The notes beneath the pieces were generated by a model. That model was not told the DNA's origin, did no database searches, and saw only the letters and a program-made list of their open reading frames with translations. Shown piece by piece: positions 34,783 to 42,924 of a stretch of 54,246 nt of DNA (within the stretch, counting starts at the first letter, position 1; every line of letters begins with the position of its first letter). A program made the translations under genes and the position numbers. Source of the DNA: Acidobacteriota bacterium. Lineage in GTDB: Bacteria; Acidobacteriota; Terriglobia; Acidiferrales; UBA7541. The DNA is taken from assembly GCA_003165465.1 (NCBI GenBank), contig PLUM01000041.1:11840-66085 (forward strand), read 5' to 3'.

Positions 34783-35175
34783 ATGTCATCATCCGAAGCC
34801 ACTACAAGACACATCCGCGTAAACGTTGAATCGCAATACGATCCCAGCCGTTCCAGCCCGAAGCAGAGCCGGTGGTTTTTTCTCTACACGGTCAACATTA
34901 CGAACGAAGGCCATGACACGGTGCAACTCATCAGCCGCCATTGGGTGATCACCGATGGGATGGGAAAAGTGGAAGATGTGCAGGGACCTGGCGTCGTTGG
35001 CAATCAGCCAAGGTTGGCGCCAGGCCAGAACTTTGTGTACACCTCAGGCTGTCCCCTCACGACTCCATTTGGCCAAATGCACGGCACCTACCAGATGGTC
35101 GGCCAGGACGACGAGCGGTTTGACGTGGAGATCGCGCCGTTTACGCTGATGGAACCCTACAGCACCGTGAATTAG
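34783..35175 (+). CDS. apaG: ApaG (DUF525) protein
   Basis: A 130-residue immunoglobulin-fold protein with the ApaG signatures YTVNITNEGHDTVQLISRHW, VQGPGVVGNQPRLAPGQNF and YTSGCPLTTPFGQMHGTYQM. Length matches the family (about 125-130). ApaG is linked to cobalt/magnesium homeostasis in enterics and forms the fold of F-box partners in eukaryotes; its molecular role is not settled. I start at ATG 34783 with AGAGG upstream; the frame extends back to 34723. It is not operonic with its neighbours in any clear way. Confidence 0.93.
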   Translation: MSSSEATTRHIRVNVESQYDPSRSSPKQSRWFFLYTVNITNEGHDTVQLISRHWVITDGMGKVEDVQGPGVVGNQPRLAPGQNFVYTSGCPLTTPFGQMHGTYQMVGQDDERFDVEIAPFTLMEPYSTVN

Positions 35176-35424
35176 AGACTGGCAAGGCAATTGTCATACA
35201 TGGAAGCGAGTAATCCCAGGGCGCGGTGTCCCTGCACTTCAGTTTTGAACTCGTGCCGGCGTCGGGGTGTTTGGTTTGTCATTTTCCAGGTTCAGACAGC
35301 GGCAGTGCCGGCTCCTTCTCAGCCGCAAGCTTGTTGATTGTTTCGGTGAGACTCATTTTAAATTTCAATACGGTGCAATCGGACTATATATACTGCCGAT
35401 CATCACTAACAGGAGAGACGGCGA

Positions 35425-36324
35425 ATGAAGAAAACGCGGATCGTTGTTTCGCTTCCGAATGACAATGCCTACCAGCATGAGCAGGGGGTGGTGGCGAAGT
35501 TAACCGGAGAACGCATGGGACTGGATCTGCAAGTCCTGCAGGCGGACGACGATTCGATAACGCAAGGCCAGCAGTTGCTGAAAATCATCCAATCTCCCGC
35601 GGAATCATGGCCCAGCGCGTTTATCGTCGAACCTGCAAGCGCGACGGGGATGCGCCGCGTCGCCGAAATGGCCGTTACGGCGGGAATTGCCTGGGTGGTC
35701 AGCAACAGCGATGTGGATTACATCGAGCCGCTCCGCAAAAAACCGCAGGTTCCCGTATTCATCGTGACCCAAGGACAACGTGAAATTGGACAGCTTCAGG
35801 GCAAACAGATTGCCGCGCTTTTGCCTCGAGGGGGATCCGTTTTATACATCGAGGGGCCGAGCATGAGTTCCGTTGCGGTCCAGCGGCGCGAGGGCATGGA
35901 TAGCACCAAACCGCCGAATGTGAAGATCACGACGATCCGCAGCATATGGAGCGAAGAGGGCGCTTATCAAAGTACTGCCACGTGGCTGCGTATGGTGCCC
36001 GCGAGTGCGGGAAAATTCGACCTGGTAGCCGGCCAAACTCATGAACTTGCACTCGGAGCCAGAAAAGCATTCCAAAAGATCGAAAATCAAGAACAACAGA
36101 AAAAATGGCTGGGCATGCCGTATATCGGAATTGGAATTTCAAACCAGGTCAAGTCGTTGGTTTCCGGGGATGTCCTGACCGCCGCCGTGATTACATCCGT
36201 GACCATGGACGTTGCTCTCAAAATGGTGGTTCACGCAATCGAAACAAAAGAACAGCCGCCTGAACGCAACGTTGTGGATACGTCGTCATATCCCGAATTG
36301 GATAAACTGACGGCAAAGCGATAG
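35425..36324 (+). CDS. Periplasmic-binding-protein-like (sugar ABC type) without signal peptide
   Basis: The 299-residue protein has the type I periplasmic-binding fold (Peripla_BP_4 family): TRIVVSLPNDNAYQHEQG at the start, AFIVEPASATGMRRVAEMAVTAGIAWVVSNSD in the first lobe, GSVLYIEGPSMSSVAVQRREGM at the crossover and DLVAGQTHELALGARKAF in the second lobe. It begins directly with MKKTRIVVSL, with no hydrophobic leader, and AGGAGA sits upstream of the ATG, so export is unlikely. No helix-turn-helix is present, so it is not a LacI regulator. There is no ABC permease or ATPase nearby. It may be a cytoplasmic sugar or small-molecule sensor; the function is unknown. Confidence 0.72.
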   Translation: MKKTRIVVSLPNDNAYQHEQGVVAKLTGERMGLDLQVLQADDDSITQGQQLLKIIQSPAESWPSAFIVEPASATGMRRVAEMAVTAGIAWVVSNSDVDYIEPLRKKPQVPVFIVTQGQREIGQLQGKQIAALLPRGGSVLYIEGPSMSSVAVQRREGMDSTKPPNVKITTIRSIWSEEGAYQSTATWLRMVPASAGKFDLVAGQTHELALGARKAFQKIENQEQQKKWLGMPYIGIGISNQVKSLVSGDVLTAAVITSVTMDVALKMVVHAIETKEQPPERNVVDTSSYPELDKLTAKR

Positions 36325-36393
36325 GAGTCTTGCGGGTGATGACGTTCGGTTTCTGATACTTATTCCGAGCCGTTTCCGATCATCGTTGGTTAT

Positions 36394-36415
36394 CAGCCGT
36401 TTACCAGCCGTTTAT
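36394..36415. repeat. 11-bp tandem repeat between convergent genes
   Basis: CAGCCGTTTAC and CAGCCGTTTAT follow each other directly, and a third AGCCGTTT occurs at 36368-36375. The 11-bp period equals a helical turn, but the position after two convergent stop codons argues against a promoter role. Confidence 0.4.
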
Positions 36416-36447
36416 CAGGCACGATCCTTGTGCGTTCATCAAAAGTC

Positions 36448-37125
36448 CTAACGCGCCGATTTGTAACTCAGAAAAATTGTGTGGCGCGGACCGCCCTTTT
36501 TGAGGCGGCCGCGCACGCGCTGTACCTGGACGTCGAATCCGCCGTGGCGCAAGCGCTGCTCGAATTTTCGATCGTCTTGCGCCGACCAGACAGCCAGCAC
36601 GCCGCCGATCTTGAGAGCCGCGCGGGCGGCGGCTATTCCGCGATCGTCATAGAGCCTGCCGTTGTTCGAGGCGGTGAATGCGGACGGGCCGTTGTCCACG
36701 TCGAGCAGCACGGCATCGAACTGGCCGGACCGTGAACGGAGCGCGACGGCGACGTCGCAGGTTTCGACTTGTACGCGTTTATCGCTCAGCGGGTGTTCCG
36801 CCAGCGGCCCGAGCGGGCCGCGATTCCACTCCACCACTGCGGGCACCAGTTCGGCGACGACCACCGTCGCGCCCGGCGAGAGGAGATCGAGCGTCGCGCG
36901 CAGCGTGAAACCCATTCCGAGGCCGCCAATGAGCACGCTCGGCCGTTCCATCGCACGCAGGTGTTGGCAGGCAAACGTGGCCAGCGCCTCCTCCGAACCG
37001 TGCATGCGGCTGGACATGAGGATCGCGCCATCGGCGAGAATGATGTACTCGTCGTCACGCCGCACCAGCTTCATGGCGGTGCCGTCCGGAGAAATTGTCT
37101 GGCTGAGCGATTCGAAAGGCTTCAC
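36448..37125 (-). CDS. Spermidine-synthase-like SAM-fold protein
   Basis: The protein of about 225 residues has a Rossmann methyltransferase-like core of the spermidine synthase family: VLIGGLGMGFTLRATLDLL (nucleotide-binding loop), VVVAELVPAVVEWNR, and FDAVLLDVDNGPSAFTASNNGRLY where the catalytic Asp would lie. It lacks the N-terminal beta-strand domain of true SpeE and is shorter (SpeE about 280). The GTG at 37125 gives the KPFESLSQTISPDG start I recall for this family; an ATG at 37197 is possible. Such proteins are widespread but of unproven activity; polyamine synthesis should not be assumed. It ends 123 bp from the binding-protein gene, convergently. Confidence 0.7.
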   Translation of the reverse strand: MKPFESLSQTISPDGTAMKLVRRDDEYIILADGAILMSSRMHGSEEALATFACQHLRAMERPSVLIGGLGMGFTLRATLDLLSPGATVVVAELVPAVVEWNRGPLGPLAEHPLSDKRVQVETCDVAVALRSRSGQFDAVLLDVDNGPSAFTASNNGRLYDDRGIAAARAALKIGGVLAVWSAQDDRKFEQRLRHGGFDVQVQRVRGRLKKGGPRHTIFLSYKSAR

Positions 37126-37307
37126 GAGTGTGATGTTACAGGAGAGGGTAACGTAAGTAAAAAATGAACGGCTCGCTGAACAACGGTAAGTCCGCATTCC
37201 TGCGCAGCGCCCTGCGCATCTCGGTTATACTGTCACGTCTCGCGTTGCGCATGTCCTTTAAGCCGTGTGGCGCGCAATAAAAAATCAACGCAAGAACGGG
37301 AGTTCCG

Positions 37308-38075
37308 TTGTATCCCTTCATTCACATTGGTCCTCTGACGCTCGGCTCGTACGGCCTGATGGTGGCGATCGGCCTGATTTGCGCATTTTTTATTCTGCGC
37401 GCCGATTTTGCGCGCCGCGGAGTTTCCGCCGACGCCGAAGCGATCATCGGCATTACGGGCCTCGCCGGCCTGGCCGGCTCGCGGCTGTACCATTTGCTCG
37501 AAAGCCCCGCCGAGTTTTTCGCCGATCCTTGGCCGCAGCTTTTCAGCACGATGGGTTTTGCGTTTGTGGGCGCGATCATTGGCGGATTCATCGCCCTCGT
37601 GTTTTTGGCGAAACGTTTCCGAATGTCGATGCTACTCATGCTGGACGCAGCTTCCCCCGCGGCGGCGATGGGTTACGGCATCGGACGCATCGGCTGCCTG
37701 ATTTCCGGCGACGGTGATTACGGCATTCCCACGTCACTGCCCTGGGGGATGAGTTTCCCGAATGGCATCGTGCCCACGACCGAGCGGGTGCACCCCACGC
37801 CGATTTACGAATTCCTGGTTGCGATTTTAATTTTCTGGATTCTCTGGCGTCTCGGCGCACGCGCTTTGAAAATGCGCTTCCCGAACGGAATTATTTTCGC
37901 GGCGTATCTCGTGCTCACGGGAATCGCGCGATTTCTTGTCGAAATGATTCGAATCAATCCGCACTCGTTTTATGGGCTCACGAACGCGCAGGCGGCGAGC
38001 GTGGTTTCGGTTCTCGCGGGCATGAGTTTGTTCGTTTATCGCCTCAAGGCTTCGCGGAAAGATATCCGCGCTTGA
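37308..38075 (+). CDS. lgt: Prolipoprotein diacylglyceryl transferase
   Basis: The 255-residue inner-membrane enzyme transfers diacylglycerol from phosphatidylglycerol to the lipobox cysteine of prelipoproteins. The N-terminus YPFIHIGPLTLGSYGLMV, the signature GYGIGRIGCLISGDGDYG and VHPTPIYEF are diagnostic, with seven predicted helices. The start is TTG 37308, preceded by GGGAG 5 bases upstream. Several lipoproteins in this window (adaptor A, outer-membrane factor B) would be its substrates. Confidence 0.93.
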   Translation: MYPFIHIGPLTLGSYGLMVAIGLICAFFILRADFARRGVSADAEAIIGITGLAGLAGSRLYHLLESPAEFFADPWPQLFSTMGFAFVGAIIGGFIALVFLAKRFRMSMLLMLDAASPAAAMGYGIGRIGCLISGDGDYGIPTSLPWGMSFPNGIVPTTERVHPTPIYEFLVAILIFWILWRLGARALKMRFPNGIIFAAYLVLTGIARFLVEMIRINPHSFYGLTNAQAASVVSVLAGMSLFVYRLKASRKDIRA

Positions 38076-38152
38076 CGGCTGTGGCCCGCTCGCATACTTT
38101 TCATATTGACGCAGCTCTGTAAAATCCGTTTACCAGGCAGATGAGGCCAGCG

Positions 38153-38578
38153 ATGGGACGTCCACTCGGAGTCATAATCCTCGGCGCAGGAATGATTCTT
38201 GCAGGACTCGGATTTGCGGTTGCCGGCATCGTATTTTTCTTTATGGGATCGACGACGGCAACGCTGACCGCGCCGGAAAACGGCTCCGTGGCGGCTATGT
38301 TTGTTGCTCTGGGAACTGCCGCCGGTGTAATTTTTCTTCTTTTCGGCGTATTGCACATCGTTCTGGCGGTTGCCATTTTCCAATTGCGCAACCTCGCGCG
38401 CATTTTGACCATTTTTTTGTTTTTGCTGATTGCCGCCGGCGCATGCTTGGGGTTGATCGCGACGCTCTTGAGCTATAGCCACATCGGGCTGTTGTGGAAC
38501 GCATCCATTCTTGTAGTGGATTTGTTGGCCCTATGGTATTTGCTGCGCCCTCCTACCAAGGAAGCGTTTCACGCATAG
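38153..38578 (+). CDS. Small four-helix membrane protein, unrecognised
   Basis: The protein of about 141 residues is almost entirely hydrophobic, with four predicted transmembrane helices (VIILGAGMILAGLGFAVAGI, FVALGTAAGVIFLLFGVLHI, FQLRNLARILTIFLFLLIAA and a C-terminal LWNASILVVDLLALWYLL). It resembles DUF2127-like membrane proteins loosely but I cannot name it. ATG 38153 has GAGG upstream; an ATG at 38141 is also in frame. It lies 78 bp after lgt and 74 bp before the MetE-like gene. Confidence 0.65.
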   Translation: MGRPLGVIILGAGMILAGLGFAVAGIVFFFMGSTTATLTAPENGSVAAMFVALGTAAGVIFLLFGVLHIVLAVAIFQLRNLARILTIFLFLLIAAGACLGLIATLLSYSHIGLLWNASILVVDLLALWYLLRPPTKEAFHA

Positions 38579-38652
38579 CTCACGGCTGAGGGTTGCAGGC
38601 TCGACCCGCGGCTGAGAGAAAGCCCTGACCGGGCGGGGAATGGGAGAGTTCA

Positions 38653-39657
38653 ATGGCTCCAAGGATTAAGACAACCGTAGTCGGCAGTTATCCCGTGCCT
38701 TCCTGGATGGTCGGGAATACTTCGCGCCTGGTTCTGCGCGACGCCATCATGGCGGTTTTGAAAACGCAGGAACTCGCCGGGCTGGATCTCATCAGCGACG
38801 GGGAACTCATGCGATTCGATCCGAGCCATCCGGAAACGAACGGGATGGTGGATTATTTCGCGTCGCAGATGGACGGCATTCGAAAGGAATTCACTCTTTC
38901 GGATTTCGACCGGTTCCGGGCCGATCGCGCGTCCGGCTACAAGCTGCTCACGGCGGGCATGGCCGTCGGCAAGATCCATGAAGGAACGCTCAACCTTCCG
39001 AGCGATTACGAATTTGTGCGCGTACTCACCAAGTCGCCGCTCAAATTCACGTGTACCGGACCGCACATGCTGTCCAGAGTCCTCACCAATTGTTTTTACA
39101 ATGATGTGCCCGACCTGGCGATGGATTTGGCGGAGGTTCTTCGCCGCCAGGTCGAACTGATCGAGGCGGACGTGGTGCAGTTGGACGAGGCCTGCATCGT
39201 CGGCTATCCGCAGGATGCACCCTGGGCGGCCGCGGCGATTAACCACGTGTTGGATGGCGTTCTGAACGAAAGCGCCGTTCACATCTGTTTCGGAAATTAC
39301 GGCGGTCAGCCGATGTTGAAGGGATTCTGGCGGGATCTCATTCCATTTCTGAATTCGCTGCGCGTGGATCATTTGGTTCTGGAATTTGCGCGGCGAGGTT
39401 ATGACGAGCTGGCATTTTTCTCCGATCTGGATCCGAAGATCAAACTTGGGATTGGCCTTGTCGACATTAAGGACAACGAGGTGGAGACTCCCGAACTGAT
39501 CGCGTCGCGCATCGAGTCTCTGGTGAAGACGCTTGGGCCCGACCGGCTTCAATACATCCATCCGGATTGCGGATTCTGGATGTTGCAAAGGAGCGTTGCG
39601 GATCGCAAGATGCGCGCGCTCGTGGAAGGAAGAGATTTGTTCGAAGGACGGCTGTGA
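38653..39657 (+). CDS. Short MetE-like (core-MetE / UROD-fold) methyltransferase
   Basis: The 334-residue protein matches the C-terminal catalytic half of cobalamin-independent methionine synthase and lacks the N-terminal half (MetE is about 750 residues). It begins TTVVGSYPVPSW, as core-MetE proteins do, and DLISDGELMRFD follows. All four zinc ligands of MetE are in place: His210 and Cys212 in VHICFGNYGG, Glu244 in LVLEFARRG and Cys306 in HPDCGFW. It should activate a thiol, perhaps homocysteine, but the methyl donor of such short forms varies and is not folate in the studied cases. A GGGAGAG supports the ATG. The next gene, 33 bp on, is a SAM methyltransferase, a pairing I do not recognise. 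Confidence 0.85.
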   Translation: MAPRIKTTVVGSYPVPSWMVGNTSRLVLRDAIMAVLKTQELAGLDLISDGELMRFDPSHPETNGMVDYFASQMDGIRKEFTLSDFDRFRADRASGYKLLTAGMAVGKIHEGTLNLPSDYEFVRVLTKSPLKFTCTGPHMLSRVLTNCFYNDVPDLAMDLAEVLRRQVELIEADVVQLDEACIVGYPQDAPWAAAAINHVLDGVLNESAVHICFGNYGGQPMLKGFWRDLIPFLNSLRVDHLVLEFARRGYDELAFFSDLDPKIKLGIGLVDIKDNEVETPELIASRIESLVKTLGPDRLQYIHPDCGFWMLQRSVADRKMRALVEGRDLFEGRL

Positions 39658-39690
39658 AGTAGCTTCCCGCGGACGGAAGGAACTGCGCCC

Positions 39691-41352
39691 ATGGCGGATG
39701 TATCGCTGACGGAAAACGACAAGGCCGGAGTTCGAGCGGCTTTATTCCATCACCTGGCCGGAATCGTGATGATTCCAACCATGAAGTCACTTCTCGACCG
39801 CAAAGTCTTCGAATTTTTCGCCAGTTTTCCGGGCTCCGTGGAACTCGATCAAATCGTGGAACGAACGCATGGAAACCGGGGTTACTTGCGAGTGGGTTTC
39901 CGCCTGATGGCTTGCTGCGGCTGGATGAAGGAACGGACCGACAGGAATACCGGCAAAGTTTTCTACTCGCTGACCGAGAAGGGCCGGAGCGCGACGAATT
40001 TTGTTTCCGCCCATTGCGCGGAAGTAATCTCCTTCCTGCCCAAGGCGCTTTTCCTGGAAGATTTCCTGTTCGGAAAATCCGATGAGGCGCTTCTTCCGTC
40101 CCTGCAATTGCTCGTCCAAAAGGCGAAAGCGCATTGGGGCTTGGCCGCTGAAGGGGATTCCGTGAAGGCTCAGGTGTGCCGGCAGGTACGCCAATACTTT
40201 GACGGTATCCTGGTGGGGCCGGCGATGGTGTCCCTGGCGCGCGCGGGAATTTTGGAAAGGCTCGCCCAAGGGCCGCAGGAGTTGAGCGCGCTTCCGGGGA
40301 ATCATGCGAGCCTCGGCCTGGTGTTTGACCTGCTGATGACGCAGGGATGGATCGCGCGTGAAGGAAATCGCATTTCTCTCACGCCGCTCGGACTCTATGC
40401 CATCAAGATTGCAACGTCGTACGGCGTGACCGTCTCGTATCTCCCGCTTTTCAATAATATCGATACGCTTCTTTTTGGAAACCCGCGCATTGCCCGCGTC
40501 GATGAGACCGGCTCCGAACTTCTGGTCAATCGCGGAATGAACGTTTGGGGAAGCGGCGGCGCTCACAATACGTATTTCAAAAAAGTGGACGAAATTATCG
40601 TGGAGATTTTCAACCGCCCGATCGAGCGGCAGCCGCAGGGCATCTGCGACATGGGTTGCGGAGACGGCACTCTGCTGGAGCATTTATATTGCGTGATCAA
40701 GACGCGAACCCTGAGAGGTTCTCTCCTGGACAAGCATCCACTGCTCATTGTTGGAGCGGACTTCAATAAAGTGGCCCGGCGCATTACCAAGCAGAGATTG
40801 CGAAAGGCCGGGATTCCATCGCATTTTGTCATCCACGGAGATATCAACCGCCCGGCGCTATTGGCGGGCGATCTGGAGGCGCTTGGGCATGACGTGCACA
40901 ACCTGCTTCATGTCCGGTCGTTTCTGGATCACAACCGGCCGTACTTGCGTCCGGCGAATTATGTAAAAGGAACCAGGGTTGGCGAATCCACCGGCGCATT
41001 CGCCCATCTGGGAGAAGAGATTCCCTGCGACGAGCTGGAAGAAAATCTGGTGCGGCATCTGCATCGCTGGGCGCCGTACGTCGGCCGCTTCGGCATGTTG
41101 ATTCTCGAGCTTCATACCTTGCCGCCGGAACTTACCGCCGCGAATCTGGAGAAAACTCCCGCGGTGGCCTACGACGGAACGCACGGATTCTCGGATCAGT
41201 ATCTGGTGGAACTGCCGGTATTTTTGAAATGCGCAGGCGAAGCCGGATTGCATGCCGATCCGAGGTATCAGTGCAAATTTCCAGCTTCGGATTTAGCCAC
41301 GGTGAGCATCAATTTCTTTGCCGCGCCGCCCCCATCGCCCCCGGCGAATTGA
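39691..41352 (+). CDS. SAM-dependent methyltransferase with two N-terminal winged-helix-like repeats
   Basis: The 553-residue protein has two related N-terminal modules (about residues 15-95 and 160-245), each with a helical dimerisation segment and a winged-helix-like end (LRVGFRLMACCGWMKER...YSLTEKG, then LGLVFDLLMTQGWIAREGNRISLTPLG), as in O-methyltransferase dimerisation domains. A class I methyltransferase domain follows, with motif I ICDMGCGDGTLLEHLY and the acidic loop IVGADFN. The C-terminal part LGEEIPCDELEENLVRHLHRW and FGMLILELHTLPPE recalls AprA-type methyltransferases of polyketide assembly lines, from memory. It probably forms an operon with the MetE-like gene. The substrate is unknown and no PKS or NRPS gene is visible. 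Confidence 0.75.
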   Translation: MADVSLTENDKAGVRAALFHHLAGIVMIPTMKSLLDRKVFEFFASFPGSVELDQIVERTHGNRGYLRVGFRLMACCGWMKERTDRNTGKVFYSLTEKGRSATNFVSAHCAEVISFLPKALFLEDFLFGKSDEALLPSLQLLVQKAKAHWGLAAEGDSVKAQVCRQVRQYFDGILVGPAMVSLARAGILERLAQGPQELSALPGNHASLGLVFDLLMTQGWIAREGNRISLTPLGLYAIKIATSYGVTVSYLPLFNNIDTLLFGNPRIARVDETGSELLVNRGMNVWGSGGAHNTYFKKVDEIIVEIFNRPIERQPQGICDMGCGDGTLLEHLYCVIKTRTLRGSLLDKHPLLIVGADFNKVARRITKQRLRKAGIPSHFVIHGDINRPALLAGDLEALGHDVHNLLHVRSFLDHNRPYLRPANYVKGTRVGESTGAFAHLGEEIPCDELEENLVRHLHRWAPYVGRFGMLILELHTLPPELTAANLEKTPAVAYDGTHGFSDQYLVELPVFLKCAGEAGLHADPRYQCKFPASDLATVSINFFAAPPPSPPAN

Positions 41353-41367
41353 TTCCGTCTGGGCGAA

Positions 41368-42897
41368 TTACCGCGCGTTTATTTCCTGCGATTTGACTGT
41401 TTCCGGAGTGGTTTTGCCGGACGCATCCACGATCTCAACGGGTCCGTATTTCTCAAGAATTGTTTTGATCCTGTCAGCGTCCCCGACGGCCACTACCTGC
41501 ATTGTCGCCGGATTGATGTATTTTCTGGCGACGCGCTGGACGTCGTCAGCGTTGATGGCCGTGATTTGCGCGGGATACTTGTCCCAATAATCGGCGGGGA
41601 ACTTGTACGTCTTGCGCGTGATGGCATAGCCGATCAGTTGCTGCGGCGATTCGAGGGAAAGCGCAAAGCGCGCGACCACCGAGCGCCGGGCCGCATCGAG
41701 TTCATTGTCAGGCACCTTCTCGTCGCGGATGCGGTTCAGTTCGCGCAGGAATTCCGTCATCGCTCCGTCCGTCACTTCGGTGCGCAGGTCGCCGCCCGCG
41801 GTCCACGGGCCGGCATATTTTCGCGCGATCAGATTGCTGTACACGCCGTACGTGTAGCCTTTTTCCTCGCGCAAATTCAAAAACAGGCGGCTCGCCGATC
41901 CCGCTCCCAGGACTTCATTCAGCACGACCAGCGCCGGATAATCCGGATTGCCGCGATCGATGGCCAGATTGCCCATCAGCAGCGTGGTTTGCACCGAAGC
42001 GGGCCGGCTCACGAGAAAAATCTTTTCTTTTTTCGCGGGAGCCGGAGCGGGTGAAAAATTCACGCGCAATTCGGAACGGCGCCACTCCGCCAGCCATTGG
42101 CGCAGTTTTGGAATGAGCGTCTCCGCGTGGACGTCGCCCGAGATTGCCAGGATCGTGTTTTGCGGCGCGTAGCGCTGGTTGCGCCAATCCGCGAGCATCT
42201 GGGGCGTCAGGGAATCGAGCGACTCGGGCGTGGCCGAAACGACGGCCGCGGGATAGGTTCCGAACAATGCGCGGCTCATCGTTTGATTCGCCAAAAATCC
42301 GGGTTGCGAGCGTTGCTGCAAGAGCGCGGGTTTTGCGCGCGACTGGTATTGCGCCAGTTCGTCGGCGGGAAAATTCGAATGCAGGAGCACATCCGCGGTC
42401 AGAGCGAACCACTGTTCGAACGTGTCCGACAATCCCGATGCGGTCACCACGGTTGAGCCGGAACCGAATCCGGCCGATGCGGAAAACGATGCGCCCAGGG
42501 AATCGATTTGCTCGGCAATCTGCCTGCTCGTGCGCGTTTTCGTGCCTTCGTTCAGCATTCGCGCCGTGGCCGAGGCGAGGCCGGGCTGGCCGGCGGGCTC
42601 ATACATTGGGCCCGCGCCGTCGATGTCAAATTGCACGGTGACCAGTGGAAACCGGTGGTCCTCGAGAATCATCAGGCTGATGCCGTTCGGCAGGGTTGTT
42701 TCGATCGGACGCGGCAGTTTTACTTTCAGGATTTCTTTGGACACGGGAGCGCGATTGAGCCGCTCAACCTTGCTGGTGGGGATGGACTTGTCCTGCGCGG
42801 ATTCGCCCTGGCTCCATCCGCTTGTCGACAAAGCGGCCGCCAGAAGTACGGCCGCCGCCCCGCGCATTGAAAACTTCATAATCACATTGCATCTCAT
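41368..42897 (-). CDS. M16-family peptidase homologue, catalytically inactive subunit
   Basis: The protein of about 509 residues has a signal peptide (AAAVLLAAALSTSGWSQ) and two M16 domains with LPNGISLMILEDHRFPLVTVQF and, later, SRLFLNLREEKGYTYGVYSNL, the R-Y type substrate-binding motif of inactive or C-terminal M16 halves. The zinc motif HxxEH is absent; the corresponding stretch reads GQPGLASATARMLNEG. It probably pairs with the active protease encoded directly upstream. I chose ATG 42897, with GAGG 7 bases upstream; ATG 42915 is an alternative. The upstream gene's stop is about 28 bp away. Confidence 0.85.
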   Translation of the reverse strand: MRCNVIMKFSMRGAAAVLLAAALSTSGWSQGESAQDKSIPTSKVERLNRAPVSKEILKVKLPRPIETTLPNGISLMILEDHRFPLVTVQFDIDGAGPMYEPAGQPGLASATARMLNEGTKTRTSRQIAEQIDSLGASFSASAGFGSGSTVVTASGLSDTFEQWFALTADVLLHSNFPADELAQYQSRAKPALLQQRSQPGFLANQTMSRALFGTYPAAVVSATPESLDSLTPQMLADWRNQRYAPQNTILAISGDVHAETLIPKLRQWLAEWRRSELRVNFSPAPAPAKKEKIFLVSRPASVQTTLLMGNLAIDRGNPDYPALVVLNEVLGAGSASRLFLNLREEKGYTYGVYSNLIARKYAGPWTAGGDLRTEVTDGAMTEFLRELNRIRDEKVPDNELDAARRSVVARFALSLESPQQLIGYAITRKTYKFPADYWDKYPAQITAINADDVQRVARKYINPATMQVVAVGDADRIKTILEKYGPVEIVDASGKTTPETVKSQEINAR

Positions 42898-42924
42898 GGA
42901 GGTCCTCTTCTTCATTTTTTGTTC

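Noticed and set aside
36394-36415. CRISPR-like array
   Set aside because: Only two short tandem units without spacers; no array or cas genes anywhere in the window.
36448-37125. Polyamine biosynthesis (speE)
   Set aside because: The protein lacks the N-terminal domain of SpeE and there is no speA, speB or speD nearby; only the fold is supported.
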